Shown one piece after another: positions 38,439-47,237 of a DNA stretch of 64,000 bases; position 1 is the first letter of the stretch, and the number at the start of each line of letters is the position of its first letter. This DNA is from Pseudomonas sessilinigenes. Its GTDB lineage: Bacteria; Pseudomonadota; Gammaproteobacteria; Pseudomonadales; Pseudomonadaceae. The stretch is from NCBI RefSeq assembly GCF_003850565.1, contig NZ_CP027706.1, positions 2,046,001 through 2,110,000 on the forward strand. The letters run 5' to 3'. Below the pieces are notes generated by a model. The model was given only the letters and a program-made list of their open reading frames with translations. It did no database searches and was not told the DNA's origin. The position numbers and the translations under genes were made by a program.

Positions 38439-39587
38439 ATGTCTGCCTGCCAGGAATACTTCGATCCCAGCCACCAACTGATCCGCGACAGCGTACGACG
38501 TTTCGTCGAGCGCGAGATCCTCCCCGAGATCGAGCAATGGGAGGAAGCCGAGAGCTTTCCCCGTGAGCTGTATCTCAAGGCCGGCGCGGCCGGCATCCTT
38601 GGCATCGGCTACCCGGAAGCCCTGGGAGGCAGCCACGAAGGCGACTTGTTCGCCAAGGTCGCTGCCAGCGAGGAGTTGATGCGTAGCGGCTCCGGAGGCC
38701 TGGTGGCGGGCCTGGGGTCACTGGATATCGGCTTGCCGCCCATCGTCAAGTGGGCGCGTCCCCAGGTCCGCGAATGGGTCGCGCCCCTGGTGCTGTCCGG
38801 AGAGAAGATTTGCGCCCTGGCGGTGACCGAGCCGGGCGGCGGTTCCGACGTGGCCAACCTGCAGACCCGCGCAGTGCGCGATGGTGATCACTATCGGGTC
38901 AGCGGCAGCAAGACGTTCATTACCAGTGGCGTGCGCGCCGACTTCTACACCGTGGCTGTGCGTACCGGCGAGCCGGGCTATGGCGGCATCAGCCTGTTGC
39001 TGATCGAGAAGGGCACGCCCGGTTTCACCGTAGGCCGGCAGTTGAAGAAAATGGGTTGGTGGGCGTCCGATACCGCCGAGCTGTTCTTCGAGGACTGCCG
39101 GGTGCCGGTGGGTAACCTGATCGGTGTGGAGAACATGGGGTTCGCCTGCATCATGGGCAACTTCCAGAGCGAACGCCTGGCCCTGGCGCTGATGGCCAAC
39201 ATGACCGCACAACTGGCCCTGGAGGAAAGCCTGAAATGGGCACGCGAACGCGAGGCGTTCGGCAAGCCGGTGGCCAAGTTCCAGGTGATCAAGCATCGGC
39301 TGGCGGAAATGGCCACGGCCGTGGAGGTGTCCCGGGAGTTCACTTATCGCCAGGCGGCCAAGATGGCTGCCGGCAACAGCGTGATCAAGGAAATCTCCAT
39401 GGCCAAGAACCTGGCGACCGATACCGCCGATCGCATCACCTATGACGCGGTGCAGATCCTCGGAGGCATGGGCTACATGCGTGAGAGCCTGGTTGAGCGC
39501 CTCTATCGCGACAATCGCATCCTGTCCATCGGCGGCGGCACCCGCGAGGTGATGAACGAGATCATCAGCAAGCAGATGGGGCTCTAG
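38439..39587 (+). CDS. Acyl-CoA dehydrogenase
   Basis: A 382-residue FAD-dependent dehydrogenase that introduces a double bond into an acyl-CoA. Typical segments are ALAVTEPGGGSDVANLQTRA (FAD/substrate loop), GSKTFITSG and QILGGMGYMRESLVERLYRD near the end with the FAD-binding Gly-rich turn. The start at 38439 is set by AGAGGA eight bases upstream. The chain-length preference is not readable. A palindromic operator candidate lies at 38389-38406. It appears monocistronic and converges with apt. Confidence 0.9.
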   Translation: MSACQEYFDPSHQLIRDSVRRFVEREILPEIEQWEEAESFPRELYLKAGAAGILGIGYPEALGGSHEGDLFAKVAASEELMRSGSGGLVAGLGSLDIGLPPIVKWARPQVREWVAPLVLSGEKICALAVTEPGGGSDVANLQTRAVRDGDHYRVSGSKTFITSGVRADFYTVAVRTGEPGYGGISLLLIEKGTPGFTVGRQLKKMGWWASDTAELFFEDCRVPVGNLIGVENMGFACIMGNFQSERLALALMANMTAQLALEESLKWAREREAFGKPVAKFQVIKHRLAEMATAVEVSREFTYRQAAKMAAGNSVIKEISMAKNLATDTADRITYDAVQILGGMGYMRESLVERLYRDNRILSIGGGTREVMNEIISKQMGL

Positions 39588-39686
39588 CCGGGTTTGGGAA
39601 TCACCAGCGGGCCTGTCGTGGGCTCTACCAATGTGTCGGATTGCACCATGGCCAGCCAAGGGGCGGCGCGGCTGATGAGCTGAGGC

Positions 39687-39708
39687 GCCGTCCCGGGGAA
39701 GGGACGGC
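39687..39708. terminator. Hairpin between convergent acyl-CoA dehydrogenase and apt genes
   Basis: GCCGTCCC (39687-39694) pairs with GGGACGGC (39701-39708), loop GGGGAA. There is no T-run on either side, so it is a weak terminator candidate for both genes. Confidence 0.4.
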
Positions 39709-39716
39709 AGGCCGGA

Positions 39717-40265
39717 TCAGCGCTCGGTCAGGGAAAACTGGGTCAGGCAGAAGGTCGGGATGCCCATGTCTTGCAGTTTCTGCGATCCGCCCAGTTCCGG
39801 CAGATCGATGATGGCTGCAGCTTCATGGATCTTCGCACCCATGCGCCGTACCAGGTTGGCGGCGGCGATCAGGGTGCCACCGGTGGCGATCAGGTCATCG
39901 AACATCAGTACCGAGTCGCCTTCGCACAGGCTGTCGGCATGGACCTCGAGGAACGCTTCGCCGTATTCGGTCTGGTAGCCCTCGGCCAATACATCCGCTG
40001 GCAGCTTGCCCTGCTTGCGAAACAGGATCAGCGGCTTGTTCAGCTGGTAGGCGATGATCGAACCGATCAGGAACCCTCGGGCGTCCATGGCGCCGATATG
40101 GCTGAAGTCTTCCTCGACATAACGCTGGGCGAAACTGTCGGCCACCAGGCGCAGGGCCCGTGGAGACTGGAACAGGGGGGTGATGTCGCGGAAGATCACG
40201 CCCGGCTTCGGGAAGTCGATGACGGGGCGGATCAGGGATTTGATGTCGAAGGAGTCGAAGGCCAT
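39717..40265 (-). CDS. apt: Adenine phosphoribosyltransferase
   Basis: A 182-residue purine salvage enzyme that joins adenine to PRPP to make AMP. The PRPP-binding loop [17 protein letters not shown] and the [10 protein letters not shown] substrate loop are clear. The start at 40265 ([12 protein letters not shown]) fits the family; the frame extends upstream to 40427 without similarity. It lies between the acyl-CoA dehydrogenase (converging) and anr, both genes reading on the minus strand. It completes a purine theme together with guaD and xdh, though far from them. Confidence 0.94.
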   Translation of the reverse strand: MAFDSFDIKSLIRPVIDFPKPGVIFRDITPLFQSPRALRLVADSFAQRYVEEDFSHIGAMDARGFLIGSIIAYQLNKPLILFRKQGKLPADVLAEGYQTEYGEAFLEVHADSLCEGDSVLMFDDLIATGGTLIAAANLVRRMGAKIHEAAAIIDLPELGGSQKLQDMGIPTFCLTQFSLTER

Positions 40266-40347
40266 CTGCAGGTGTCCTGGCGGGCGAAATAAGCCGCGCC
40301 AGTATACCCGCGACCGAGCCGCTTGGCTCAGTCGCTGCGCGCGTGGA

Positions 40348-41082
40348 TCAGGCGTCCACCGAGCCGCCGGCCAGGGCACAGAGCTGGATTGGGTCGAGGA
40401 TGTGCACTTCCTTGCCCTCGGCCGCAATCAACTCGTTCTGCTGGAAGCGGGTGAATACCCGGGACACGGTTTCCACCGCCAGGCCCAGGTAGTTGCCAAT
40501 CTCGTTGCGTGACATGCTCAGGCGGAACTGGTTGGCGGAAAAGCCCCTGGCACGGAAACGGGCCGACAGGTTCACCAGGAAGGTGGCGATACGCTCGTCG
40601 GCGGTCTTCTTCGACAGCAGCAGCATCATCTGTTGATCGTCACGGATTTCGCGGCTCATGACCCGCATCAACTGGCGACGCAGCTGGGGCAACTGCAATG
40701 CCAGCTCATCCAGGCGCTCGAAGGGGATTTCGCAGACCGAGGTAGTTTCCAGGGCCTGTGCCGAAACCGGATGGCTCTCGGTGTCCATGCCGGACAACCC
40801 CACCAGTTCGCTGGGGAGGTGGAAGCCGGTGATCTGCTCTTCGCCGCTGTCACTGAGGCTGAAAGTCTTCAGGGCGCCCGAGCGGACGGCATAGACCGAG
40901 TCGAAGCCATCACCCTGACGGAACAGGAATTCGCCTTTTTTCAATGGGCGGCCACGTTTGACGATTTCGTCCAGCGCGTCCATGTCTTCCAAATTCAGGG
41001 AAAGTGGCAGGCAGAGAGGGGCCAGGCTGCAATCCTTGCAATGGGCCTGGTTATGAGCGCGCAGTTTAACTGGCTCGGACAT
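40348..41082 (-). CDS. anr: Anr, oxygen-sensing FNR-type regulator
   Basis: A 244-residue CRP/FNR-family regulator of anaerobic and micro-oxic genes. Four Cys can bind an oxygen-labile 4Fe-4S cluster: C15, C18, C24 and C117, with the same spacing as C20, C23, C29 and C122 of E. coli FNR. A cyclic-nucleotide-like domain (about 45-150) and a C-terminal helix-turn-helix ([20 protein letters not shown]) follow. I chose the ATG at 41082 (AAGGA seven bases upstream). Anr boxes TTGAN-N4-ATCAA occur before hemN and ccoN2 in this window, both likely targets. Confidence 0.95.
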   Translation of the reverse strand: MSEPVKLRAHNQAHCKDCSLAPLCLPLSLNLEDMDALDEIVKRGRPLKKGEFLFRQGDGFDSVYAVRSGALKTFSLSDSGEEQITGFHLPSELVGLSGMDTESHPVSAQALETTSVCEIPFERLDELALQLPQLRRQLMRVMSREIRDDQQMMLLLSKKTADERIATFLVNLSARFRARGFSANQFRLSMSRNEIGNYLGLAVETVSRVFTRFQQNELIAAEGKEVHILDPIQLCALAGGSVDA

Positions 41083-41235
41083 TCTAGAATCCTTGTGGGA
41101 AAGCACACATAAGCCGTAAGGGTAACTCACGGGGGGATGTTCCGGCCAGTCCGTGCCGTGTTCACGATCAGTCGTAAAGCAATCCTTTAATAGGTCGATA
41201 GCCTGTTAACAAAAGCAACTTGGAGATTTTGGGTT

Positions 41236-41715
41236 ATGTCGTCCGTTGGCGGTATTACTAATGGCAACAATAACTTGCAGCTTTTTTCAGAGTCCTCGAA
41301 AACCAATGATGGCGATGAACTAAGTGATTCTCCGTTAGTTGTCGGACCTGCAGGCAGGGAGGGCGTCAAAGTGTCGCTGTCTGGTGCGGGATTGAAGAAA
41401 TCCTCCAGTGTTGCTGGGCGCGACAGTGATATCGATGAAAGTGGCCTGCCGCAAAGTGTTAAACAGATCCTCAAGATGATCAGGAAATTGCAACAACAGA
41501 TTTCAGAGAAGCTTGCCGAGCTTCAGGCGGTCATGGCCGACAAGCGCCTGAGCCCCGAGGAAGCCAAGGTCCGGATCGGCAGCCTGCAATCGGACCTGGC
41601 GATGCTCAACGGCGGCCTGCTGAGCGCCAACGCTTCCCTGGTCAAGGCCATGAGGCAGGAGGGCCTGACTCCCGAGCAGGTGATGAAGGCGTCCGCGCTG
41701 CTCATGAAGTCCTAG
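41236..41715 (+). CDS. Small coiled-coil protein of unknown function
   Basis: I do not recognise this 159-residue protein. The first ~75 residues are Ser, Asn, Gly and Asp rich and probably disordered (with VKVSLSGAGLKKSSSV, a pattern reminiscent of secreted or flagellar-type proteins); residues about 75-130 form a strong amphipathic coiled coil (VKQILKMIRKLQQQISEKLA) ending in a helical tail. No signal peptide or membrane helix. The first third uses AT-rich codons, unlike the GC-rich remainder and the neighbours. A GGAG lies ten bases before the ATG. The 3' end overlaps hemN by four bases, convergently. Confidence 0.65.
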   Translation: MSSVGGITNGNNNLQLFSESSKTNDGDELSDSPLVVGPAGREGVKVSLSGAGLKKSSSVAGRDSDIDESGLPQSVKQILKMIRKLQQQISEKLAELQAVMADKRLSPEEAKVRIGSLQSDLAMLNGGLLSANASLVKAMRQEGLTPEQVMKASALLMKS

Positions 41716-43094
41716 ATCACCCGGGAAAAACGCTGGCGATTCTGCTGGCCTAGGTAGGCATCGAAAACCATGCATACGGAACGCACCAGCAAGCGTCCTG
41801 CTGGCAGAACCTTGATCGCTTCAGCATCGAGTTCGATCAGGCCGTCGTCGGCCATTCCCTGAAGTTCTGGCCAAAGTTCATGGAAGTAACCACGAAAGTC
41901 GATATTGAAAGCATGTTCGATATCTTCGAACTTAAGACTAAAGTTGCATATCAGTTGTTGAATAATTTCACGGCGCAGACGATCGTCGGCATTACAGACC
42001 AAGCCGCGACTAGTGGCTAGTTGGGCGCCTGCCAAAGCGTTTTGATAGTGCGTCAGGTCACTGCTGTTCTGGCAGTACAGATCGCCGATCTGGCTGATGG
42101 CCGATACGCCAAGTCCAATCAAGTCGCAATGGCCGTGAGTGGTGTAGCCCTGGAAGTTGCGTTGCAGGGTCGACTCTTCCTGAGCAATCGCCAGCTCGTC
42201 ATCGGGCAAGGCGAAATGGTCCATGCCGATGTAGCGATAACCGGCAGCGGTCAACTGCTCGATACTGCGTTGCAGCATCTGCAATTTCTCCGCGGGTGCC
42301 GGCAGTTCGGTGCTGCTGATCCGGCGTTGCGGCATGAAGCGCTCCGGCAGATGGGCATAGTTGAACACCGAGAGCCGATCGGGTTGCAGGCTGATCACTT
42401 CATCCACGGTGCGGGCGAAGTTTTCCGGGGTCTGCTTGGGCAAGCCATAGATCAGGTCGATGTTGATGGAGCGGAATTGCAGGGTGCGAGCCGCCTCGAT
42501 CACTGCCCGGGTTTCCTCCAGGCTCTGCAGGCGGTTGACCGCTCGCTGCACGGCCGGATCCAGGTCTTGCAGGCCGACGCTGACTCGGTTGAAGCCCAAC
42601 TCGCGCAGCAGGCCCATGGTCGACCAATCGGCCTCACGGGGGTCGATCTCGATGCCGTAGTCGCCGGAGTCGTCATCAAGCAGGTTGAAGTGCTTGCGCA
42701 GCAAGGCCATCAGCTGGCGCAGTTCATCATGATTGAGAAAGGTCGGGGTGCCACCGCCGAAGTGCAGCTGTTCGACCCGCTGGTTGGGGGCCAGGTGGCA
42801 GGCGATCAACTGCATCTCCTGTTCCAGCCGTTGAAGGTAGGGCAGGGCACGGCTGCGGTCCTTGGTAATGACCTTGTTGCAGGCGCAGTAGTAGCAGATG
42901 TTGGCGCAGAACGGGATGTGCACGTACAGCGACAGCGGGCGCTGGGCCTTGCGGCTGTCGCGCAGGGCGTGCAGCAGGTCGAAGGCGCCGACCTGGCTGT
43001 TGAATTGCACAGCGGTCGGGTACGAGGTGTAGCGTGGGCCCGCCAGGTCGTAGCGGCGGATCAGATCTGTGTCCCAACGAATGGCGTCGAGCAT
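41712..43094 (-). CDS. hemN: Oxygen-independent coproporphyrinogen III oxidase
   Basis: A 460-residue radical-SAM enzyme that decarboxylates coproporphyrinogen III to protoporphyrinogen IX without oxygen, for haem synthesis at low oxygen. The cluster motif is C63, C67, C70 and C72 (CANICYYCAC), close to E. coli HemN (C62, C66, C69, C71). Other family signatures are LHFGGGTPTFL and GVQDLDPAVQRAVNR. A perfect Anr box lies 65 bases upstream. Haem made here would supply the cbb3 oxidases encoded next door. Confidence 0.95.
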   Translation of the reverse strand: MLDAIRWDTDLIRRYDLAGPRYTSYPTAVQFNSQVGAFDLLHALRDSRKAQRPLSLYVHIPFCANICYYCACNKVITKDRSRALPYLQRLEQEMQLIACHLAPNQRVEQLHFGGGTPTFLNHDELRQLMALLRKHFNLLDDDSGDYGIEIDPREADWSTMGLLRELGFNRVSVGLQDLDPAVQRAVNRLQSLEETRAVIEAARTLQFRSINIDLIYGLPKQTPENFARTVDEVISLQPDRLSVFNYAHLPERFMPQRRISSTELPAPAEKLQMLQRSIEQLTAAGYRYIGMDHFALPDDELAIAQEESTLQRNFQGYTTHGHCDLIGLGVSAISQIGDLYCQNSSDLTHYQNALAGAQLATSRGLVCNADDRLRREIIQQLICNFSLKFEDIEHAFNIDFRGYFHELWPELQGMADDGLIELDAEAIKVLPAGRLLVRSVCMVFDAYLGQQNRQRFSRVI

Positions 43095-43158
43095 GCGGGA
43101 ATTCCCCCGGATAGGCTGGCAATGCTCGCGAGTCTAGGGGGTAGGGGCTGAAGCCATC

Positions 43159-43172
43159 TTGATTTGTATCAA
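43159..43172 (-). promoter_or_regulatory. Anr/FNR box upstream of hemN
   Basis: TTGAT-TTGT-ATCAA is a perfect Anr/FNR consensus (TTGAT-N4-ATCAA), ending 65 bases before the hemN start. This is a good distance for activation. Confidence 0.85.
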
Positions 43173-43212
43173 GGGTGTTCCCAGGCGGCTGGGGTAGCGC
43201 TTCGCGAAGGCT

Positions 43213-43896
43213 TCAGTGGCCCATCAACCAGTGCTGGTGTGGACCTGGCAGGGTCCAGATACCAAAGAGGATGACCAGCAGGCCGCCGGCCAGGCGCACG
43301 CTACGGCGGCGCAACAGGGCCGTGACCCGCTCCGCCGCCAGGCCGGTAGCCAGCAGGACCGGCCAGGTGCCGAGGCCGAAGGCCAGCATCAGCAGGGCGC
43401 TGTCCAGGGCATTGCCCTGGCTCGCCGACCATAGCAAGGTGCTGTACACCAGGCCGCAGGGTAGCCAGCCCCAGAGTGCGCCCAACAGCAGGGCACGGGG
43501 TAGGCTGGAGACCGGTAGCAGGCGGTTGGCCACTGGCTGTATGTGTCGCCACAGCCCCTTGCCCAGGCCCTCGATGCGGGTCAGGCCGCTCCACCAGCCA
43601 GCCAGGTACAGGCCCATGGCGATCAGCAGCAGCCCGGCGAGTGTGCGCATGAACAGTGCCAGCGGGCTATTGGCTACCGCCCAGCCTGCCAGCCCCAGCA
43701 GCAGGCCGGCCAGGGCATAGCTGCCAATGCGTCCCAGGTTGTAGGCCAATAGCAGGCGAAAGCGGCGGCTGCGTTGCTCCTTGGGAATGGCCAGGGTCAG
43801 GGCGCCCATCAGGCCGCCGCACATGCCCAGGCAGTGCCCTGCGCCCAGGAGCCCTAGAATCAGCGCCGAGACCAGGAGTGGAGCCAGTTCAAGCAT
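43213..43896 (-). CDS. SafE/TauE-like membrane protein downstream of ccoS
   Basis: A 227-residue inner-membrane protein with about six hydrophobic helices. The N-terminal HCLGMCGGLMGALTL and later WGWLPCGLVYSTLLWSASQG are the two motifs of the TauE/SafE-like domain often found beside cytochrome oxidase assembly genes; the Cys residues may handle copper or other metals. The start at 43896 (GGAG seven bases upstream) overlaps the ccoS stop by eight bases, so the two are translationally coupled. A role in cbb3 assembly or copper supply is likely by context, not proven. Confidence 0.8.
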   Translation of the reverse strand: MLELAPLLVSALILGLLGAGHCLGMCGGLMGALTLAIPKEQRSRRFRLLLAYNLGRIGSYALAGLLLGLAGWAVANSPLALFMRTLAGLLLIAMGLYLAGWWSGLTRIEGLGKGLWRHIQPVANRLLPVSSLPRALLLGALWGWLPCGLVYSTLLWSASQGNALDSALLMLAFGLGTWPVLLATGLAAERVTALLRRRSVRLAGGLLVILFGIWTLPGPHQHWLMGH

Positions 43897-44119
43897 GAGG
43901 TGGCTCCGGCTTCTTGAGGCTGTCGGCGTCTTGCGCGACCTGGTTCTTGGCCTGGTCGACCGCGGCGGTATGGCTGGGGTCTTGGTCATCGAACAGGATG
44001 CTGTGGGCTGGACCGTCCAGATCATCGTACTGACCGCTATCGACGGCCCAGAAGAAGATGTAGATGGCGATGGCCACGATCAGCAACGCGGCCGGGATCA
44101 TCACGTAGAGAGCAGGCAT
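43889..44119 (-). CDS. ccoS: CcoS, cbb3 oxidase maturation protein
   Basis: A 76-residue protein with one membrane helix (about 4-24, YVMIPAALLIVAIAIYIFFW) followed by WAVDSGQYDDLDGPAHSILFDD, the family signature of CcoS. It is needed for cofactor insertion into cbb3-type oxidases. It lies 21 bases after ccoI and overlaps the SafE-like gene. Confidence 0.92.
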   Translation of the reverse strand: MPALYVMIPAALLIVAIAIYIFFWAVDSGQYDDLDGPAHSILFDDQDPSHTAAVDQAKNQVAQDADSLKKPEPPHA

Positions 44120-44140
44120 CTGGACTCCAGGCCCGGCGGC

Positions 44141-46591
44141 TTAGGCCGGCAGCGGGCGGGTTGTTGGGGCGTCGGCGCTGTCGGCCTGGCGCGGCATGCG
44201 GGTCAGGCGCAGGGCGTTGAGCACCACGGTCAGGGAACTGATGGACATGCCGACCGCCGCCCATACCGGAGTGATCCAGCCAAGGGCGGCGAATGGCAGC
44301 ATCAGGCCATTGTACAGCCCGGCCCACAGCAGGTTCTCGATGATTACCCGGCGCGTCCGGCGTGCCAGGCTGAAGGCTTGCACCAGGGCGTCGAGGCGGT
44401 TGGACAGCAGTACCGCGTCGGCGCTGGTCTTGGCCAGGTCGGTGGCCGAACCCATGGCCACGCTGATATCGGCGGCGGCCAGTACCGGCACGTCGTTGAC
44501 CCCGTCGCCGAGCATCAGCACCTTGCGTCCCTGCTGGTGCAACTGTTGCAGGACCTGCAGTTTGTCGTCCGGGCGCAGGCCGCCACGGGCCTCGTCGATC
44601 TGCAGTTGGGCGGCAACGCTGGCGACCATCGGCGAGCTGTCTCCGGATAGCAGCAGGGTGTGCCAGCCGCGAGCCTTGCAGGCCGCTACCAGCGCTGGTG
44701 CGTCGCTACGCAGCCGATCATCGAGCACCAGCCAGGCCAGGGCGCCCTGTTCGTTACCCAGTAGTAGCCATTGACCGGCCTCATCAGGCATCGGCGGAAC
44801 CGGGCAGCCACTGAGCTCACAGACGAATGCTGGTTGGCCGATGCGCAGGCGCTGGTTTTCCACCAGGCCCTCCAGGCCCAGGCCTGGGCTGCTGGTGACT
44901 TCTTCGGCGGCCACTGGTGCGCGGCCGAAAGCCCGGGCGATAGGGTGCTCCGAACGATTCTCCAGGGCCGCGGCCAGGCTCAGGCATGCGTCGCTGGACA
45001 GCTCTCCCAGCGGGCGGATGGTGCGTAAGGCCAGGCGTCCCTCGGTCAGGGTGCCGGTCTTGTCGAAAATCACTGTATCGATCTGGTTCAAGCCTTCGAG
45101 CACATGGCCGCGGGTCAATAGCAGGCCAAGCTTGTGCAGGGTGCCGGTGGCGGCGGTGAGGGCGGTCGGGGTCGCTAGGGAGAGTGCGCAGGGGCAAGTC
45201 GCCACCAGCATCGCCAGGACGATCCAGAATGCCCTTGGGGCATCCAGTTGCCACCACAGCAGGCCAATGGCGGCGGCTGCGATCAAGGACAGCAGGAGAA
45301 ACCACTGTGCCGCGCGATCGGCGATTTCCGCCAGGCGCGGCTTCTCGGCCTGGGCCCGGTCCAGCAAGCGCACGATGGCGGACAAGCGGGTGTCCTGGCC
45401 CAGCGCCAGGACTTCGACGGTCAACGCGCCTTCGACATTCAGGGTGCCGGCGGTGACGGTATCGCCCTGGCTACGTGGTTGTGGCAGGTACTCGCCAGTG
45501 AGCAGCGACTCGTCGACGCTCGACTGGCCGTCGAGGATCTTGCCGTCTGCCGGCAGGACCGCACCAGGATGCACCAGCACCCGGTCGCCCAGGCGCAGTT
45601 CGCTGAGCAGGATGCGTTCGCTCTGGCCGTTCGTGTCCAGGCGCAAGCAGGAGGCCGGTAGCAGATTGACCAGTTGCGCGGTGGCCGCTGCGGTTCGTTC
45701 CCGGGCCCGGCGTTCCAGGTAGCGGCCAGCGAGGAGGAACAGGGCGAACATGCCCACCGCGTCGAAGTACAGCTCGCCCACTCCGCTGATGGAAGTCCAG
45801 ATGCCCGCCAGGTAGGCGCCGCCGATGGCCAGGGAGACCGAGACGTCCATGGTCAGGTGGCGAGTGCGCAGGTCACGCATCGCACCCTTGAAGAACGGCG
45901 CGCAGCTGTAGAAGACGATAGGCGTGGTGAGGAATAGCGCGACCCAGCGCAGGATGGTGTGCAGCTCCGGGCTCAGGTCGATGTTGAACTCCGGCCAGGT
46001 GGCCATGGTTGCCATCATTGCCTGGAACCAGAGCAGGCCCGCTACTCCCAGCTGGCGCAGGGCCAGGCGATTTTCCCCGGCCAATTGCTCAGAGGCCTTG
46101 TCCGGTTGATAGGGATGAGCGGCGTAGCCGATATGCCGCAGTTGGGCGAGCAGTTGGCTCAGTGGCAGCTCGCTGTCGGCCCAGCTCACATGCAGGCGGT
46201 GATTGGACAGGTTCAGGCGGGCCTCGGCCACCGCTGGCAGGCTGCGCAGGTGCTTCTCGATCAACCAGCCACAGGCGGCGCAGCTGATGCCTTCCATGAG
46301 CAGGGTGGTCTGCGCCAGTTCGCCCTCATGGCGGACGAAGGGTTGTTGCACATCGGCGCGATCGTACAGCGCCAGTTCGTCCACCAGTTGTACCGGCAAG
46401 GCCTCGGGGTTGGCCGAGGCTTCGCTGCGATGGCTGTAGTAATGCTCCAGGCCGCCGGCGACTATCGCCTCCGCGACCGCCTGGCAACCCGGGCAGCAGA
46501 ACTCCCTGGATTCGCCGAGCACGACGGCGGTGAACCGGCTGCCGGGAGGAACCGGCAGGGCGCAGTGGTAGCAAGGCAGTGGCGTGGTCAT
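44141..46591 (-). CDS. ccoI: CcoI copper-transporting P-type ATPase
   Basis: An 816-residue P1B-type ATPase that handles copper for cbb3 oxidase assembly. The N-terminal cysteine-rich zinc-finger-like region (CYHC ... CCPGC) is followed by a heavy-metal domain with GISCAACG, then membrane helices carrying the CPC ion-binding motif (ATCPCALSLATP), the DKTGTLT phosphorylation site and GDGVNDVPVLAAA. It lies in the order ccoG-ccoH-ccoI-ccoS, separated from ccoH by a gap with a large hairpin. Confidence 0.94.
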   Translation of the reverse strand: MTTPLPCYHCALPVPPGSRFTAVVLGESREFCCPGCQAVAEAIVAGGLEHYYSHRSEASANPEALPVQLVDELALYDRADVQQPFVRHEGELAQTTLLMEGISCAACGWLIEKHLRSLPAVAEARLNLSNHRLHVSWADSELPLSQLLAQLRHIGYAAHPYQPDKASEQLAGENRLALRQLGVAGLLWFQAMMATMATWPEFNIDLSPELHTILRWVALFLTTPIVFYSCAPFFKGAMRDLRTRHLTMDVSVSLAIGGAYLAGIWTSISGVGELYFDAVGMFALFLLAGRYLERRARERTAAATAQLVNLLPASCLRLDTNGQSERILLSELRLGDRVLVHPGAVLPADGKILDGQSSVDESLLTGEYLPQPRSQGDTVTAGTLNVEGALTVEVLALGQDTRLSAIVRLLDRAQAEKPRLAEIADRAAQWFLLLSLIAAAAIGLLWWQLDAPRAFWIVLAMLVATCPCALSLATPTALTAATGTLHKLGLLLTRGHVLEGLNQIDTVIFDKTGTLTEGRLALRTIRPLGELSSDACLSLAAALENRSEHPIARAFGRAPVAAEEVTSSPGLGLEGLVENQRLRIGQPAFVCELSGCPVPPMPDEAGQWLLLGNEQGALAWLVLDDRLRSDAPALVAACKARGWHTLLLSGDSSPMVASVAAQLQIDEARGGLRPDDKLQVLQQLHQQGRKVLMLGDGVNDVPVLAAADISVAMGSATDLAKTSADAVLLSNRLDALVQAFSLARRTRRVIIENLLWAGLYNGLMLPFAALGWITPVWAAVGMSISSLTVVLNALRLTRMPRQADSADAPTTRPLPA

Positions 46592-46620
46592 CGGCAGTCT
46601 TTTGGCTCTGGGAAAAACTC

Positions 46621-46673
46621 ATCGCCGGCCAGTCGACTCCTGCCCGGGGGCAGGGAGGCGTCAGGCCGGCGAT
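46621..46673. repeat. Intercistronic palindrome between ccoH and ccoI
   Basis: ATCGCCGGCC (46621-46630) and GGCCGGCGAT (46664-46673) are perfect 10-base inverted arms, with an inner CTCCTGCC / GGCAGGGAG arm pair. It is a BIME-like structure and may tune the relative level of ccoI. Confidence 0.6.
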
Positions 46674-46689
46674 GTATGGCGGGTGTCGA

Positions 46690-47226
46690 TCAGTTCAGGT
46701 CTTCAGCACCTTGCAGGGGCTCGTCGCCCAGCAGCAGGTCCTTGTCATGGCTGACCTGTTCTTCTTCGAACATGCGCCAGGTCTTGTCGCCTTCGACGCC
46801 CAGCAACTCGACGAAGCGCCGACCTTCGACCTGGTCGTTGACCTGCCCGATGTAGCGGCCATGCTCGGTCTCGCTACGGGTCAGGACGATCTTGCGGTCT
46901 TTTTCCGGCTGGGTCGGGGAGATCAGGTTCAGCTCGAGAGTCTTGGGCTGGCTGTTGCCGCTCAGGCGCAGCTCGACTTCGCCGGTCAGTTCGTCAAGGT
47001 GCACGCTGGCGCGCATCTTCAGGGTCTGGGCCAGCAGTTCGCGATCCAGGGAGCGGTTGATGCCTTTGCCGGCCTCGTAGTAGTTGTCGTTGACCAGGTT
47101 GTCCGGGTTGTTCACGGCAATGGTCACCATGGACAAGGTCAGGGTGACCGAGCAGGCGAGGATGCCGATGATGATCCAGGGCCAGAGGTGCTTGTACCAG
47201 GGGTTTGTGGCAACGGCTGTAGGCAT
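46690..47226 (-). CDS. ccoH: FixH/CcoH, cbb3 oxidase assembly protein
   Basis: A 178-residue protein with one N-terminal membrane helix (about 11-36, WPWIIIGILACSVTLTLSMVTIAV) and a periplasmic domain that contains the family pattern NPDNLVNDNYYEAGKGINRS. CcoH stabilises the cbb3 complex during assembly. Two ATGs lie close together; I prefer 47226 because AAGAGA lies seven bases upstream, the other (47232) is too close to that site. It follows ccoG. Confidence 0.9.
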   Translation of the reverse strand: MPTAVATNPWYKHLWPWIIIGILACSVTLTLSMVTIAVNNPDNLVNDNYYEAGKGINRSLDRELLAQTLKMRASVHLDELTGEVELRLSGNSQPKTLELNLISPTQPEKDRKIVLTRSETEHGRYIGQVNDQVEGRRFVELLGVEGDKTWRMFEEEQVSHDKDLLLGDEPLQGAEDLN

Positions 47227-47237
47227 GGTCATTTCTC

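Noticed and set aside
36072..38636. 854-residue open frame on the minus strand across ybaB, the oxidoreductase and recR
   Set aside because: Three well-supported genes occupy the plus strand; the antisense frame is open only because of high GC.
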